Source of the DNA: Acidobacteriaceae bacterium
GTDB taxonomy: Bacteria; Acidobacteriota; Terriglobia; Terriglobales; Acidobacteriaceae
Length of the DNA stretch: 64,000 nucleotides
Direction of reading: 5' to 3'
NCBI GenBank assembly: GCA_025462735.1
Contig: JAOAPC010000003.1
Span: 80,391-144,390 of the forward strand
Under the pieces are notes generated by a model. That model saw only the letters and a program-made list of their open reading frames with translations. It was not told the DNA's origin and did no database searches. Position numbers and translations under genes: made by a program. This document shows positions 1 through 8,769 of this stretch, in pieces (within the stretch, counting starts at the first letter, position 1; every line of letters begins with the position of its first letter).

Positions 1-1026
1 TGGCGGAAGGTGGAGTCGCGGCTCAACGCCCTGCCGCAGTTCATCACCCAGATCGACGGGCTGGACATTCACTTCATTCACATCCGTTCAAAACACGAAA
101 ATGCGTTGCCGCTGATCGTTACGCACGGATGGCCCGGCTCGATCATCGAACAGATGAAGATCATCGATCCGCTGACCAATCCTACGGCGCATGGCGGCAG
201 CGCATCCGATGCGTTCCACCTGGTGATTCCGTCAATGCCGGGCTACGGATACTCAGGCAAACCGACCAGCACCGGGTGGGATGTTGCCCACATCGCGCGT
301 GCCTGGGTCGTGCTGATGAAGCGCCTCGGGTACACGAGTTTCGTGGCGCAAGGCGGCGATTGGGGTGCAGTCATCACCGAACATATGGGCCTGCAGGCGC
401 CTCCGGAATTGCTCGGCATTCACACCAACATGCCTGGCATCTTTCCAGTCGACATTGACCAGGCGGCCTTTTCGGGGGCGCCGGCGCCGTCGGGTCTCTC
501 AGCCGATGAGAAGGTCGCTTACGCGCGCTTGCAGTTCGTATATCAAAAGGGAATCGCCTACGGGTTTCAGATGGGGCTGCGACCGCAGACACTATACGGA
601 ATCGCGGACTCACCCGTCGGCCTGGCGGCTTATTTCCTTGATCACGATGCGCGCAGCTACGAGCTGATCGCGCGCGTCTTTGAGGGAAAATCGGAAGGCC
701 TCACGCGCGACGACATCCTCGACAACATCACGGTCGCCTGGTTGACGAACACGGCGCTTTCTGGCGCCCGTCTCTATTGGGAGAATTGGGGCAAGCTCGG
801 GTATTTCAGTGCCAAAGGCGTTTCCATCCCGGTTGCCGTGAGCGTCTTCCCTGACGAACTCTATCCAGCCCCGCGGAGCTGGGCAGAGCGGGCGTATCCC
901 AAACTGATCCATTACAACAAGCTCGACAAAGGCGGTCACTTCGCCGCATTTGAGCAGCCCCAACTTCTTTCAGAAGAGATTCGCGTGGGCTTCCGATCAC
1001 TGCGAAGAGTAGCAAAAGCAGCGTAG
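1..1026 (+). CDS. Epoxide hydrolase (alpha/beta hydrolase), 5' end cut by window edge
   Basis: The reading frame is open from base 1 (Trp-Arg-Lys precede the first GTG at 10), so the true start lies outside the window. The product is an alpha/beta-hydrolase of the microsomal-type epoxide hydrolase family, which opens epoxides to diols through an aspartyl ester. Visible landmarks are the oxyanion-hole motif HGWPG, the nucleophile elbow GGDWG with the catalytic Asp, and the C-terminal GGHFAAFEQP carrying the catalytic His. The ARLN..PQF segment at the very start belongs to the N-terminal EHN domain, most of which is missing. The gene stands alone here; a repeat-containing gap follows it. The family is clear, the substrate is unknown. 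Confidence 0.88.
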   Translation, partial: WRKVESRLNALPQFITQIDGLDIHFIHIRSKHENALPLIVTHGWPGSIIEQMKIIDPLTNPTAHGGSASDAFHLVIPSMPGYGYSGKPTSTGWDVAHIARAWVVLMKRLGYTSFVAQGGDWGAVITEHMGLQAPPELLGIHTNMPGIFPVDIDQAAFSGAPAPSGLSADEKVAYARLQFVYQKGIAYGFQMGLRPQTLYGIADSPVGLAAYFLDHDARSYELIARVFEGKSEGLTRDDILDNITVAWLTNTALSGARLYWENWGKLGYFSAKGVSIPVAVSVFPDELYPAPRSWAERAYPKLIHYNKLDKGGHFAAFEQPQLLSEEIRVGFRSLRRVAKAA

Positions 1027-1258
1027 GCGCGGTTTGGCGCGTAAATCGATAAACCTTGTGCGGAGTGGATGGACTCCGCACTTTTCTTCTTGCACCTGCC
1101 GAGGTTTGAGCACAGCTCCCGTTGTTGCTGGCGAAAAATCGCCATTGCACTCACAACCGGGGCTCCGAATCTTGGCCGTTCGTTGGCGGTGATGCTGGTT
1201 TGGACCGGCGTTCCGACTGAGGGGTGGCCTACCCTTCCCCCGTCCTTTTGCGAGAGAG

Positions 1259-1282
1259 CCTGCCCTGAGCGGAGTCGAAGGG
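1259..1282 (+). repeat. Dispersed CCTGAGCGNAGYCGAAGG repeat
   Basis: One copy of a short dispersed motif (core CCTGAGCGGAGTCGAAGG). Other copies lie at about 23107, 24543, 25634, 33824, 34462 (reverse), 43843 (reverse), 45005 (reverse) and 53990. Most copies are intergenic; the one at 34462 lies inside a reading frame. Confidence 0.8.
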
Positions 1283-1359
1283 ACGGTTTCGGCAACTTGC
1301 CTTGTTTCACCGCATCTAAACTTTTAGAGTAGGCTTGATTCAGGCCTTTCCTGCCAATT

Positions 1360-2184
1360 ATGAAATCATTTCGCTTCTCATACCTGCTGATCGCAGTTTG
1401 TTTTGGTCTCGTGCTCCCGGCGCTTTCGCAAGAAGGCGCGCTTACGACCGATCCACCCAAAGGCGTTACCGCGGACCAGATTATCCAGAAATTCGCCGCC
1501 AAGGAAAAAGTGTTCAAGGAAGCCCGCGACAACTACACCTTCCGGCAGGACGTCAAGGTGGACACCGTGGACGGCGACACCGTCACTGGCGAGTACCGCG
1601 AAGTGTTCGATGTAACCTACGACAATCAGGGCCACCACCTCGAGAACGTAGTCTTTGCCCCGCAAAACACGCTGCAGGAAATTTTGATGACGCCCGAAGA
1701 CCTCCAAGACATTCGTCACACTATGCCGTTCGTTCTGACATCGGACGAAATTGGTGACTACGACATTCTCTATGTCGGCCAGCAGCAGGAAGATGAGCTG
1801 CACTGTTACGTTTTCGATATCGCGCCGAAAAAGATCGAATCGAAAAGGCGATACTTTCAGGGACGCATCTGGGTGGACGATAAGGACCTGCAGATCGTGA
1901 AAACTTTCGGCAAGCCCGTGCCCGAAACTCACAAGAAGAACAACGAGAATTTGTTCCCCAAATTCACCACCTGGCGTGAACAGGTGGACGGCCAGTATTG
2001 GTTCCCCGCGTACACCGAAGCCGACGACACGCTGCACTTCCGCAAAGGTTCCTACCAGGATGTCCACATTCACGACATCATCAAGTACACCGATTACAAG
2101 CGTTTCGGCAGCAAGTCGAAGGTCACGTTCCAGGGACAAGAAGCACCGGGAGGCCCGGAAAAGGAAAAGCCGCAATCGAAGTAG
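1360..2184 (+). CDS. Secreted protein of unknown function (LolA-like fold suspected)
   Basis: A 274-residue exported protein. Residues 1-23 form a signal peptide (basic start, then LLIAVCFGLVLPALS) with a cleavage site near ALSQ. The mature part is rich in charged and aromatic residues and alternates short strand-like segments such as GRIWVDDKDLQIVKTFGKP, which resembles the half-barrel of LolA/outer-membrane lipoprotein-sorting proteins common in Acidobacteria. That resemblance is a pattern judgement only. The C-terminus is a Lys/Glu/Pro-rich tail. The gene is convergent with the secreted protein gene ending at 2358, with a strong hairpin between them. No catalytic motif is evident. Confidence 0.75.
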   Translation: MKSFRFSYLLIAVCFGLVLPALSQEGALTTDPPKGVTADQIIQKFAAKEKVFKEARDNYTFRQDVKVDTVDGDTVTGEYREVFDVTYDNQGHHLENVVFAPQNTLQEILMTPEDLQDIRHTMPFVLTSDEIGDYDILYVGQQQEDELHCYVFDIAPKKIESKRRYFQGRIWVDDKDLQIVKTFGKPVPETHKKNNENLFPKFTTWREQVDGQYWFPAYTEADDTLHFRKGSYQDVHIHDIIKYTDYKRFGSKSKVTFQGQEAPGGPEKEKPQSK

Positions 2185-2276
2185 CTGGGAGCTTAAGGTC
2201 CGCACTCTGTGTTAGCGCTCAAGTGGGCAAGAGAGGCAGACCGACTTGAGTTGCGGGTCCCCGTATAGCAGGTTCA

Positions 2277-2319
2277 GCGGGAGCGGCCGCTGGCCATATG
2301 CAATCCGGCCGCTTCCCGC
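2277..2319. terminator. Strong GC hairpin between convergent genes
   Basis: Arms 2277-2289 (GCGGGAGCGGCCG) and 2306-2319 pair with one bulged base around a 16-nt loop. There is no clear T-run on either side, so it may be a bidirectional terminator or a REP-type palindrome rather than a classical intrinsic terminator. Confidence 0.5.
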
Positions 2320-2357
2320 CGAGTAGTTCGCTAGATCAGACCCTGAAAGTCAAGACT

Positions 2358-2861
2358 TTAAGAATTGCTGACCTTTAAGTCCTTAGTGGCCTGGCTTTCG
2401 CCTTTTTTAGACTCAGCCTTCTGATTTGCTGTCGGATCCAGCGTCTGAATGGCCTTTCCCAGGCTCATGCTCTTGGTTCCCGTCCCTGCGGGGCAAGTGC
2501 CCTGAGCTGCTTGGCCGGTCATGTCGGATTTCAGGCAGTCGAAGCTGATCCCCAAATTCTTGCTGACGTGGGCGGCGGCCACACACTGACCCAGGTTCTT
2601 GAACCCAGAACATGCCTGCGTCGCCGCCATACCGGTCAGCGACTGGATTTTGTCGGAGAGCCGCGTGTTCTTGGACAAGATCTGGTTCATGGTCTTGCCG
2701 TGCGCCGTGCTTGTGCTACCAGAGCTGGCAAGCTTTGCACTTCCGTGATTACCCGAAGCCATTCCATGGCCCATGTTTCCACCATTATGTTGAGCAAGCG
2801 CCATCGTCGTCGCGCACAGAAGAACAGCCAAGCTAAGAGTTGCAATTTTCATTGTCTTCAC
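2358..2861 (-). CDS. Small secreted protein of unknown function
   Basis: I start this protein at the GTG at 2861, which follows AGGAGG by 7 nt; an ATG three codons later (2852) is too far from that site. The N-terminus (KTMKIATLSLAVLLCATTMA) is a signal peptide. The mature region is Gly/His/Ser-rich, then carries a compact segment with three Cys (ACSGFKNLGQC, FDCL, GTCPAG) that could form disulphides. The last residues are Lys/Glu-rich. It lies 46 bp downstream of the outer-membrane protein gene on the same strand, so the two may be co-transcribed. No family is recognised. Confidence 0.65.
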   Translation of the reverse strand: MKTMKIATLSLAVLLCATTMALAQHNGGNMGHGMASGNHGSAKLASSGSTSTAHGKTMNQILSKNTRLSDKIQSLTGMAATQACSGFKNLGQCVAAAHVSKNLGISFDCLKSDMTGQAAQGTCPAGTGTKSMSLGKAIQTLDPTANQKAESKKGESQATKDLKVSNS

Positions 2862-2907
2862 CAGAGTTCCTCCTATTTCACGTTTTCGCCTTCCCAAAAG
2901 AGTGAAG

Positions 2908-3795
2908 TTACTGACTCTTGTGGAGCAGGCGTCTTACATTGAAACCGACCGAAAACGAAACCGAATTCAAAGCGTAGTGAATGCTGCGGGTATATCCCAG
3001 TTCTGCATCCATATATGAGTTGGGACTGAAATCCACAAAAGTTGAGAAGCCGTCATCTTTCGCGATGTCCGCGCCTCCGGTTGTTTGCTGGCTGGTCTGA
3101 AAGTTACGCCCGTGCGATGCGCCAGCGCCGCTGTCCGAAGCGCCCGTAACTCGACTAAAAACTGTCTGATTGCCGAAGGGCACGATGTCGTACATCGACC
3201 CACCAACGCTGATCGACTTCCAAACATCGAAGCTCGCGCCTGCCTGAAAATGCGAGTTAAGGCCCAGCGTCGTGTACGGACGCACAAAAAGCCGCGAATC
3301 CGACGTCGTGTTCGAGAGCCCAACTTCGAAAAACGGATTCACCATTGAGAACGAGCGGTCAATGCGGTTCGTCCAATCAAAGGTTGCGCGCCCGGTGCTC
3401 AGACCCTTCTTGCTATCGGCGAGTGGCGCAGATCCGGTCACCACCGAACCGTAGTTCAACTTGGCATTGGGATATTTCCAGCGTAGGTCGACAGACGGAT
3501 TGCCGATTCCATTGCTTGAAGTTCCACCTGTCGTTGAAGTGGACGTCGAACTCGACGCGGAGACAAAATAAACCGGCACTCCTAAATCCATCCCAAAGTG
3601 TTTGGTGAAGGTGTATCCGACGTTCGATTGCAGTTCATAAACCTGTCCATCCGCATCCGAAGTGCCTCCGAATTCAACGTGCGAAGTGAGGCCCCTATCA
3701 TCCGTCGGGGCCGCTGGTTTCGACTGCGCTGCCATTAGTCCAGACAAAGCGAAAAGACAGACCCCGGTAAGACCGAACACAAAGCGATTACTCAT
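2908..3795 (-). CDS. Outer-membrane beta-barrel protein (putative)
   Basis: A 295-residue protein with a clear signal peptide (residues 1-23, GLTGVCLFALSGLMAAQ). The rest is built of alternating, glycine- and aromatic-rich strands (for example HFGMDLGVPVYFV, LRWKYPNAKLNYGSVVTG) and ends in a strand reading VSFSVGFNVRR. This is typical of small outer-membrane barrels described as transporter-like porins. A Ser/Thr-rich loop (SASSSTSTSTTGG) is probably surface exposed. It is the upstream gene of a possible two-gene operon with the secreted protein at 2358-2861. Substrate and partner cannot be read from sequence. Confidence 0.65.
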   Translation of the reverse strand: MSNRFVFGLTGVCLFALSGLMAAQSKPAAPTDDRGLTSHVEFGGTSDADGQVYELQSNVGYTFTKHFGMDLGVPVYFVSASSSTSTSTTGGTSSNGIGNPSVDLRWKYPNAKLNYGSVVTGSAPLADSKKGLSTGRATFDWTNRIDRSFSMVNPFFEVGLSNTTSDSRLFVRPYTTLGLNSHFQAGASFDVWKSISVGGSMYDIVPFGNQTVFSRVTGASDSGAGASHGRNFQTSQQTTGGADIAKDDGFSTFVDFSPNSYMDAELGYTRSIHYALNSVSFSVGFNVRRLLHKSQ

Positions 3796-4231
3796 AAGTT
3801 TGGTATTAGCCCCTTGAACGTATTTGGTAGGAACTCAATCGCTGGAAAAGTTGGTAACCAATTTCCTGGTTACCCTAGAGTCGGACATCCGCACTCCTTG
3901 GGTTCAGGAGCATCCTCTACACGGTTCGGTGGGAGCACAAGTGACCAAAGTGAAGCACTCTTCTTAACACCCTGGAGGCGAGGTTCGGGCGAGTATTCTT
4001 GCGGTCTTAAGGGTTGCGGAAACAGAAAAGAGAGGGGACCAAAGGGATTAAGTGTTCGTGGCGCGGCGTAATTGGAACTTCTTAATAAAACAAATACTTC
4101 CGCCAGCGATCGTCCGACCGTCCCATCGTGCATTATTTCCGGTTTGCCCGTGATCCGTCCGGAGCCCTAACTCAAGAAATTCTTGGGTCGGCAGTTTTCG
4201 CTCAGTAGATTGGCCATTTATCTTGCTTTCC
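3796..4231. other. Intergenic region holding a displaced gene 3' end
   Basis: No intact gene is supported here. The right part (4011-4132) is a degenerate copy of the 3' end and downstream flank of the HNH nuclease gene found at 8081-8196. The rest shows no recognisable feature. Confidence 0.6.
4082..4126 (-). pseudogene. Displaced 3' end of an HNH endonuclease gene
   Basis: Read on the minus strand, 4126-4082 encodes [14 protein letters not shown] and a stop, identical in protein to the last 14 residues of the HNH gene ending at 8149. The DNA differs at three codon third positions, all synonymous. Similarity continues past the stop for about 70 bp (4011-4081 against 8081-8148), including a shared stretch reading GGATTAAGTGTTCGTGGCGC. 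Nothing of the HNH gene upstream of these codons remains here. It is either a duplication scar or the far junction of an insertion at the HNH 3' end. Confidence 0.8.
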
Positions 4232-4948
4232 TCAGTACTTTGCGGCCGTTGTTGAGTTGGCGTCATCCTTTGAGGTCATGTCGAACGTCAGCATGAAGCC
4301 ATTCGTTCCCTTGTACTCGAAAGCTTTCGGGCCCTCGCGGTAAGCCTCGGCCTCGTTCGGCATCATGATGAAGCCGTCATTGCGTGGCGTTCCCCAGTAC
4401 TTCACGTTTTTGAGCACGACGGGTTCATCGGTCATGCCGTGGAAACTCTTCAGTTTGACCTCTGCAGTTTTGCCGCCGTTCAGAGTCGCATGGGCCTGAT
4501 CTTTATCGAACGTCCACGTGTCAATGCTGCCTTCGGCTACTTGGAACGATTTCCATTTAACCGGAAAGACATGCGGAAAGATCTCCGTCAGAGCCCGCCG
4601 TTGTTCACCCGTGACGGATTTGTCAAAGGTCACGACCACCCAATCCATCTGTCTCGTTGAGAAATCGCCACCAAGATCGCCGCTCAGCCAGAACTTGGCG
4701 TCGCTCAGATCAGTAGGCCCGTAATTTCCCTTGTTGATCTTGTACGCGATGTTGAACCGACAGTAGTGTTCCATCTTGCCATGATCGTGGTGCGCCGCCG
4801 GATGCGAGTTGAAATAGCACATGCAGAAGTGAGGACAACTACATGCCTCAATGGCGGTGGCATTGATCGCCCAGTCTGAAGGAGCGGTATGCCCAGCAGT
4901 GATTCCCAGCAAAGCGATGGTGGTAAGGACCAGTAAATGTCGCATCAT
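4232..4948 (-). CDS. DUF1326 domain secreted protein
   Basis: A 238-residue exported protein. The start ATG at 4948 follows GGAGGAG closely (a second ATG follows directly). Residues 1-22 are a signal peptide. The mature protein opens with the DUF1326 hallmark, a Cys cluster reading ACSCPHFCMC, followed by a His-rich HPAAHHDHGKMEH loop, suggesting metal or thiol chemistry, although no function is established for the family. It is the second gene of a two-gene operon, 47 bp after the 4996-5586 gene, and the pair is divergent from the large TPR regulator at 5778. Confidence 0.8.
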   Translation of the reverse strand: MMRHLLVLTTIALLGITAGHTAPSDWAINATAIEACSCPHFCMCYFNSHPAAHHDHGKMEHYCRFNIAYKINKGNYGPTDLSDAKFWLSGDLGGDFSTRQMDWVVVTFDKSVTGEQRRALTEIFPHVFPVKWKSFQVAEGSIDTWTFDKDQAHATLNGGKTAEVKLKSFHGMTDEPVVLKNVKYWGTPRNDGFIMMPNEAEAYREGPKAFEYKGTNGFMLTFDMTSKDDANSTTAAKY

Positions 4949-4995
4949 TTTGACTCCTCCATTTTCATTTCTTTTTCTGTTCCTTTGGACCTGGC

Positions 4996-5586
4996 TTACG
5001 GAGCTTGACCCGAAAATGCCGCGCAGGAGACGTTTGGGTGCCAGTTGACAAACGCGCCTTTTGGATTTGGCTTCCACGCCCAAACGTGCAGGGTGTAGAA
5101 CGGCGGGAGACCGAAGCGATTAGGACTTTCGAAGTAGTGATAAAGCTGGCCCATGAGCTGCGGCGCGCCTTGCCCAGGATGGGCCTTGTCCCATTGATCG
5201 GCCAGGACCAGAAAATCGGCGCCAATCAATTGAAGATGGCCGTCAGGTTGCGGTTCGTAAATGATGATTTGGGGCTTAGTGGCGTCGACGCCGCCGCTGC
5301 CCACCAGAGCCATGTTCACGTAGTGAAGTCCCATCGCTCCCGAATCGGGGCCGGTCACGCAGCCGAACAAAAGGGAGTACCCCTCGGCCTCTGCTACCGA
5401 GACATCTTTGAACCTTGCTGTTGACTCGCGTACCGCTTGGAGAAGTGCCCCCTGAGCCGTGGTAAGCTGTTGAACCTTCGAACTTGCTGCGTGGTTACGG
5501 GTAGATTGCGCCGTGACGCGTCCAGGAGCCATGGCACCCAGAATCAAAGCCATGACCGAATACTTTGCAATTCGTGCGATCTTCAT
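4996..5586 (-). CDS. Conserved secreted protein of unknown function
   Basis: A 196-residue exported protein with a signal peptide ending near GRVTAQS. The start ATG at 5586 has GGAGGG 7 nt upstream. The mature protein has a helical segment (about 40-70) and then conserved-looking motifs FGCVTGPDSGAMGLHYVN, IIYEPQPDGHLQLIGADF and LHVWAWKPNPKGAFVNWHP. The latter two read like a small globular fold with aromatic/His residues able to bind a ligand. I have seen this protein type as an uncharacterised family but cannot name a domain. It leads the operon with the DUF1326 gene. Confidence 0.75.
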   Translation of the reverse strand: MKIARIAKYSVMALILGAMAPGRVTAQSTRNHAASSKVQQLTTAQGALLQAVRESTARFKDVSVAEAEGYSLLFGCVTGPDSGAMGLHYVNMALVGSGGVDATKPQIIIYEPQPDGHLQLIGADFLVLADQWDKAHPGQGAPQLMGQLYHYFESPNRFGLPPFYTLHVWAWKPNPKGAFVNWHPNVSCAAFSGQAP

Positions 5587-5777
5587 TGTCGAACCCTCCG
5601 GTGAGCAATGTGATTTGGTTCAACCCCTCGTTCCTAAACCCGCCAGAATGGGATAAAATCGGCCACATTCTGCTGGCTTAATGCCGAGTCCCGCTTGCTG
5701 TGTTCTCAGCAAGGTGCCGAGAAGGTGGTTGGAATGTCTTTGAGGAGTTCTGAAGAAGTTATTGAGAATTTCTTCCG

Positions 5778-7568
5778 GTGGGCAGTTCCTTGAAAACAAA
5801 GCATACTTACGAATTCGGCGTTTATCAGCTCGACACCGAGGAAAAGGTCCTCGTTCGCGAGGGACAACCTGTTGCGCTGCCGCCAAAGGATCTGGAAACG
5901 CTTGTCGTACTGGTCGAAAAGGCAGGACACATCGTCGGGAAAGAGGAACTCCTGGAAAAGGTCTGGCCAGGCGTTTTCATCGAGGAAAACAATCTTGCAA
6001 GACGGGTCTTCAACCTGCGGCAGGTGCTGGGAGAGGGGCCGGACGGATGCAAGTACATCGAGACCATCCCGAAGCGAGGGTATCGATTTGTTGGCTCAGT
6101 TCGGGGGCTGGGCGATAGCGCAGAATCCAGGGCACCCGCACCTCGGACATCCGATTCGCCGCACTCTACTTTGCAAACGAGCCGCCGGAGGATTCTCTGG
6201 CCATGGGCGATTGCCGCCGTCCTCATCGTAGCAGCGAACCTGCTCACGCAGCATTTTTGGCGGGGGCGGAACGCTTCCCCTGACAGGGTTATGCTGGCCG
6301 TTCTTCCGTTTGAAAATTTGAGCGGCGATGCTAACGAGGATTACTTCGCCGATGGGCTCACAGAGGAGATGATTGTCCAGTTGGGGCAGGTACAACCTTC
6401 GAGGCTGGGAGTAATAGCTCGGACGTCGATCGTGCACTACAAACACACCAAGCAGTCGATCGCGGAAATTGGTCGGGAACTAGGGGTGGGGTACGTAATG
6501 GAGGGGAGCGTTCGGCGCGCTGGCGGACGCGTCCGAATTACCGCTCAGCTCATTCAGGCAGCCCAACAAACGCATGTGTGGGCCGAGACCTATGAACGGT
6601 CCCTGGATGATGTTTTAACTATTCAGAGCGAAATCGCGCAAAAAGTGACAGACTCACTGTCAATTGAACTATTACCCGCCGGGACGAGATTGGATGCGAA
6701 CGCACATCTCAATCTCGATAGCTATGACAAATACCTTCTCGGCCTGCACGAGCTTGGGCAAGGCAGCAAAGATAGCGTCACCAAGGCTATTCACTATTTT
6801 CAAGAAGCGATAGAGGAAGAGCCCAAAGACGCACGTCTCTATTCCGCGCTGTCCCAAGCCTACGATGCCGCAACCACGTACTACAGTTCGCCTACGGAGG
6901 TGATGCCGCGCGCGAAAGAAGCTGCGCTTAAGGCGGTTGAGCTCGACCCCAATCTCGCGAGCGCGCACGTAAAGCTTGGCTACGTACATTTGTTCTATGA
7001 CTGGGACTGGCCAGCGGCAGAGAAGGAATATCGCAGAGCGCTAGAGATCAATCCCAGCTCTCCCGAAGCACAGCTCGGTTATGCCAATTATTTGGGCACA
7101 TTGGGGCGTTTTGATGAAGCGCTCTCCCGAGTACAACAGGCGTATCTATACGACCCCCTTGCAGTCGAAAGTCGTAACGAGGCCCTGTGGATTTATTACT
7201 TCTCCGGCAGAATGCCCGAAACCGTAGATCAATGCCATAAGACGATCGAGCTCGAACCTGCCGCGGGCACGCCTTACATCGTTCTCGCCATGGCTTACGC
7301 GCAAATGGGGAAACGCGCCGAAACGCTACGTGCCGCCGAAGATGCCGTTCACTTTGCGGATTTTCCCAGTGGCAACGCCACCACGGCTTCGGCGCTCGCT
7401 CAGGTGGGCGAGAAACTCAAGGCCAAGAAAGTGCTCGCTCGAGCTTTGGAACAAGCGAAGCAACGGTATGTCTGCCGTTTCATCGTTGCAGCGGCATATA
7501 CCGAACTGGGAGAAAACGAGAAGGCGCTGCAATCCCTACAGCAAGCTTTCCTCCAGCGGTCAACTTGA
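5778..7568 (+). CDS. CadC-type winged-helix regulator with FlgO/TolB-like domain and TPRs
   Basis: A 596-residue one-component membrane regulator. Residues about 10-105 form an OmpR/CadC winged helix (RVFNLRQVLGEG, YIETIPKRGYRFVG). A single membrane segment lies near 137-158 (ILWPWAIAAVLIVAANLL). Residues about 170-300 are the FlgO/TolB-N-like module seen in such regulators (VLPFENLSGDANEDYFADGL, GRVRITAQLIQA). The remainder is TPR helices (for example YRRALEINPSSPEAQLGYAN). DNA binding would therefore be cytoplasmic and sensing periplasmic. I keep the GTG start at 5778; the ribosome site is weak and a TTG at 5790 is possible. It is divergent from the DUF1326 operon, its most obvious target. 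Confidence 0.85.
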   Translation: MGSSLKTKHTYEFGVYQLDTEEKVLVREGQPVALPPKDLETLVVLVEKAGHIVGKEELLEKVWPGVFIEENNLARRVFNLRQVLGEGPDGCKYIETIPKRGYRFVGSVRGLGDSAESRAPAPRTSDSPHSTLQTSRRRILWPWAIAAVLIVAANLLTQHFWRGRNASPDRVMLAVLPFENLSGDANEDYFADGLTEEMIVQLGQVQPSRLGVIARTSIVHYKHTKQSIAEIGRELGVGYVMEGSVRRAGGRVRITAQLIQAAQQTHVWAETYERSLDDVLTIQSEIAQKVTDSLSIELLPAGTRLDANAHLNLDSYDKYLLGLHELGQGSKDSVTKAIHYFQEAIEEEPKDARLYSALSQAYDAATTYYSSPTEVMPRAKEAALKAVELDPNLASAHVKLGYVHLFYDWDWPAAEKEYRRALEINPSSPEAQLGYANYLGTLGRFDEALSRVQQAYLYDPLAVESRNEALWIYYFSGRMPETVDQCHKTIELEPAAGTPYIVLAMAYAQMGKRAETLRAAEDAVHFADFPSGNATTASALAQVGEKLKAKKVLARALEQAKQRYVCRFIVAAAYTELGENEKALQSLQQAFLQRST

Positions 7569-7817
7569 ATACCGTGGATCGGGGTGGATCCCCGACTCAA
7601 CCCTTTGCGAAAGGATTCCAGATTTCAGGACCTTGTTCGCCGCATCGGAATCCCGCGCGGCTAATTCATCTTTCACTCTGAACTTCCAACGAAAGACAAC
7701 GCTGTGGGTAATCGTTCGCAATCGCCATTAGAAGGGCCGAGGCACTCATTGAGAAGTGCACGAGATGTTATGACGTTCCGAGTGGTCGGCAACCGGAAAT
7801 TATGCCGATTGTTGACG

Positions 7818-8048
7818 TCATATCGCCATTTCACTCATTGGCCGGAAGCTTCCGGATCTCTTCTTCTCTCTGGCATCCCATTGGCGACTGTGCTGGTTCT
7901 GCAGATGTGCATCAAACTGCCTCAGCATGTCTTTCTTGAAGTCCTCAACGTCAAGCAGCACATAGAACGTCTCTCCACAAGCCGAGCATTCCGCTTTATG
8001 AAAAGGCCCGGAAGGAGAATAGTGGACGCGCAGATTTGCTTTTGGCAT
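7818..8048 (-). CDS. Small zinc-finger-like protein
   Basis: A 76-residue protein with a Cys2-His2-like pattern, CSACGETFYV followed by HLQNQH near residue 50, so it may bind zinc. The N-terminus (MPKANLRVHYSPSGPFHKAE) is well formed and the C-terminus is basic. No strong ribosome site precedes the ATG at 8048. It sits just inside the segment bracketed by the two copies of the HNH 3' end. No family name can be given. Confidence 0.5.
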   Translation of the reverse strand: MPKANLRVHYSPSGPFHKAECSACGETFYVLLDVEDFKKDMLRQFDAHLQNQHSRQWDAREKKRSGSFRPMSEMAI

Positions 8049-8148
8049 GTCGCTATGATTTCACGTGATCCTGCATGGTTGCGGTTGCGAAAACGGAAGT
8101 GAGGACCAAAAGGATTAAGTGTTCGTGGCGCGCGACCTAATTGAGCTC

Positions 8149-8769
8149 TTAATAAAACAAATACTTCCGCCAGCGGTCATCCGAGCGTCCCATCAATCGC
8201 ATGATGTGACGGCTGGTATGGAGATTGAAGGCATGCGGCTCACGCATCAGCTTCATACCGGCTTCGGTGGGCATTTGATTTCCCTTGCTGCGGTTGCAGG
8301 GATGGCAACACGCGACCAGGTTTTCCCAACTCGAGGCCCCGCCTCGCGAGCGCGGCACTACATGGTCCAACGTCAGCTCACTCGAAGGCAAAAGTTCTCC
8401 GCAATACTGGCAGGTATTCCGGTCGCGCAGCAGAATGTTCTTTCGCGATAAGGCGCGTGTTTGATGTGGAATCCGGCGATACTCCAGCAGCCGAATCACG
8501 GACGGCACCCGCAGAGCTAAACGCGCCGCATGCAGGAAGTGACCGTTCTCCTCCTCGGTCATGGCAACGCCCTTCAGCACCAGGACGATCGCTCGCCGCG
8601 CCGCACAAACATTGATCGGCTCGTAGGAGGCATTCAGTACCAATACCGGCGCGTGCAGCGCGTGCACATCACTCTCCTGATGAATGCCGACGCCAATGCC
8701 GAAGACGGCAGCGGTAACACTATGCCGTCCGTGGTCCGCGCCCGAATTGTGTCTGTGTGACATTTTCAT
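8149..8769 (-). CDS. HNH endonuclease family protein
   Basis: A 206-residue protein. The HNH nuclease domain is clear: CQYCG at the first zinc knuckle, [13 protein letters not shown] with the catalytic DH, and [16 protein letters not shown] with the second Cys pair. The N-terminal part ([23 protein letters not shown]) is the usual companion region of these stand-alone chromosomal HNH proteins. I start it at the ATG at 8769, which overlaps the ComF stop as ATGA and implies translational coupling; an ATG at 8763 is the alternative. Its last 14 codons and the downstream flank are duplicated near 4011-4132. The family role is unknown, possibly DNA processing with ComF. Confidence 0.9.
   Translation of the reverse strand: MKMSHRHNSGADHGRHSVTAAVFGIGVGIHQESDVHALHAPVLVLNASYEPINVCAARRAIVLVLKGVAMTEEENGHFLHAARLALRVPSVIRLLEYRRIPHQTRALSRKNILLRDRNTCQYCGELLPSSELTLDHVVPRSRGGASSWENLVACCHPCNRSKGNQMPTEAGMKLMREPHAFNLHTSRHIMRLMGRSDDRWRKYLFY

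Noticed and set aside
1378..2205. 275-codon minus-strand frame
   Set aside because: Antisense to the secreted protein gene 1360-2184, which has a proper signal peptide and start.
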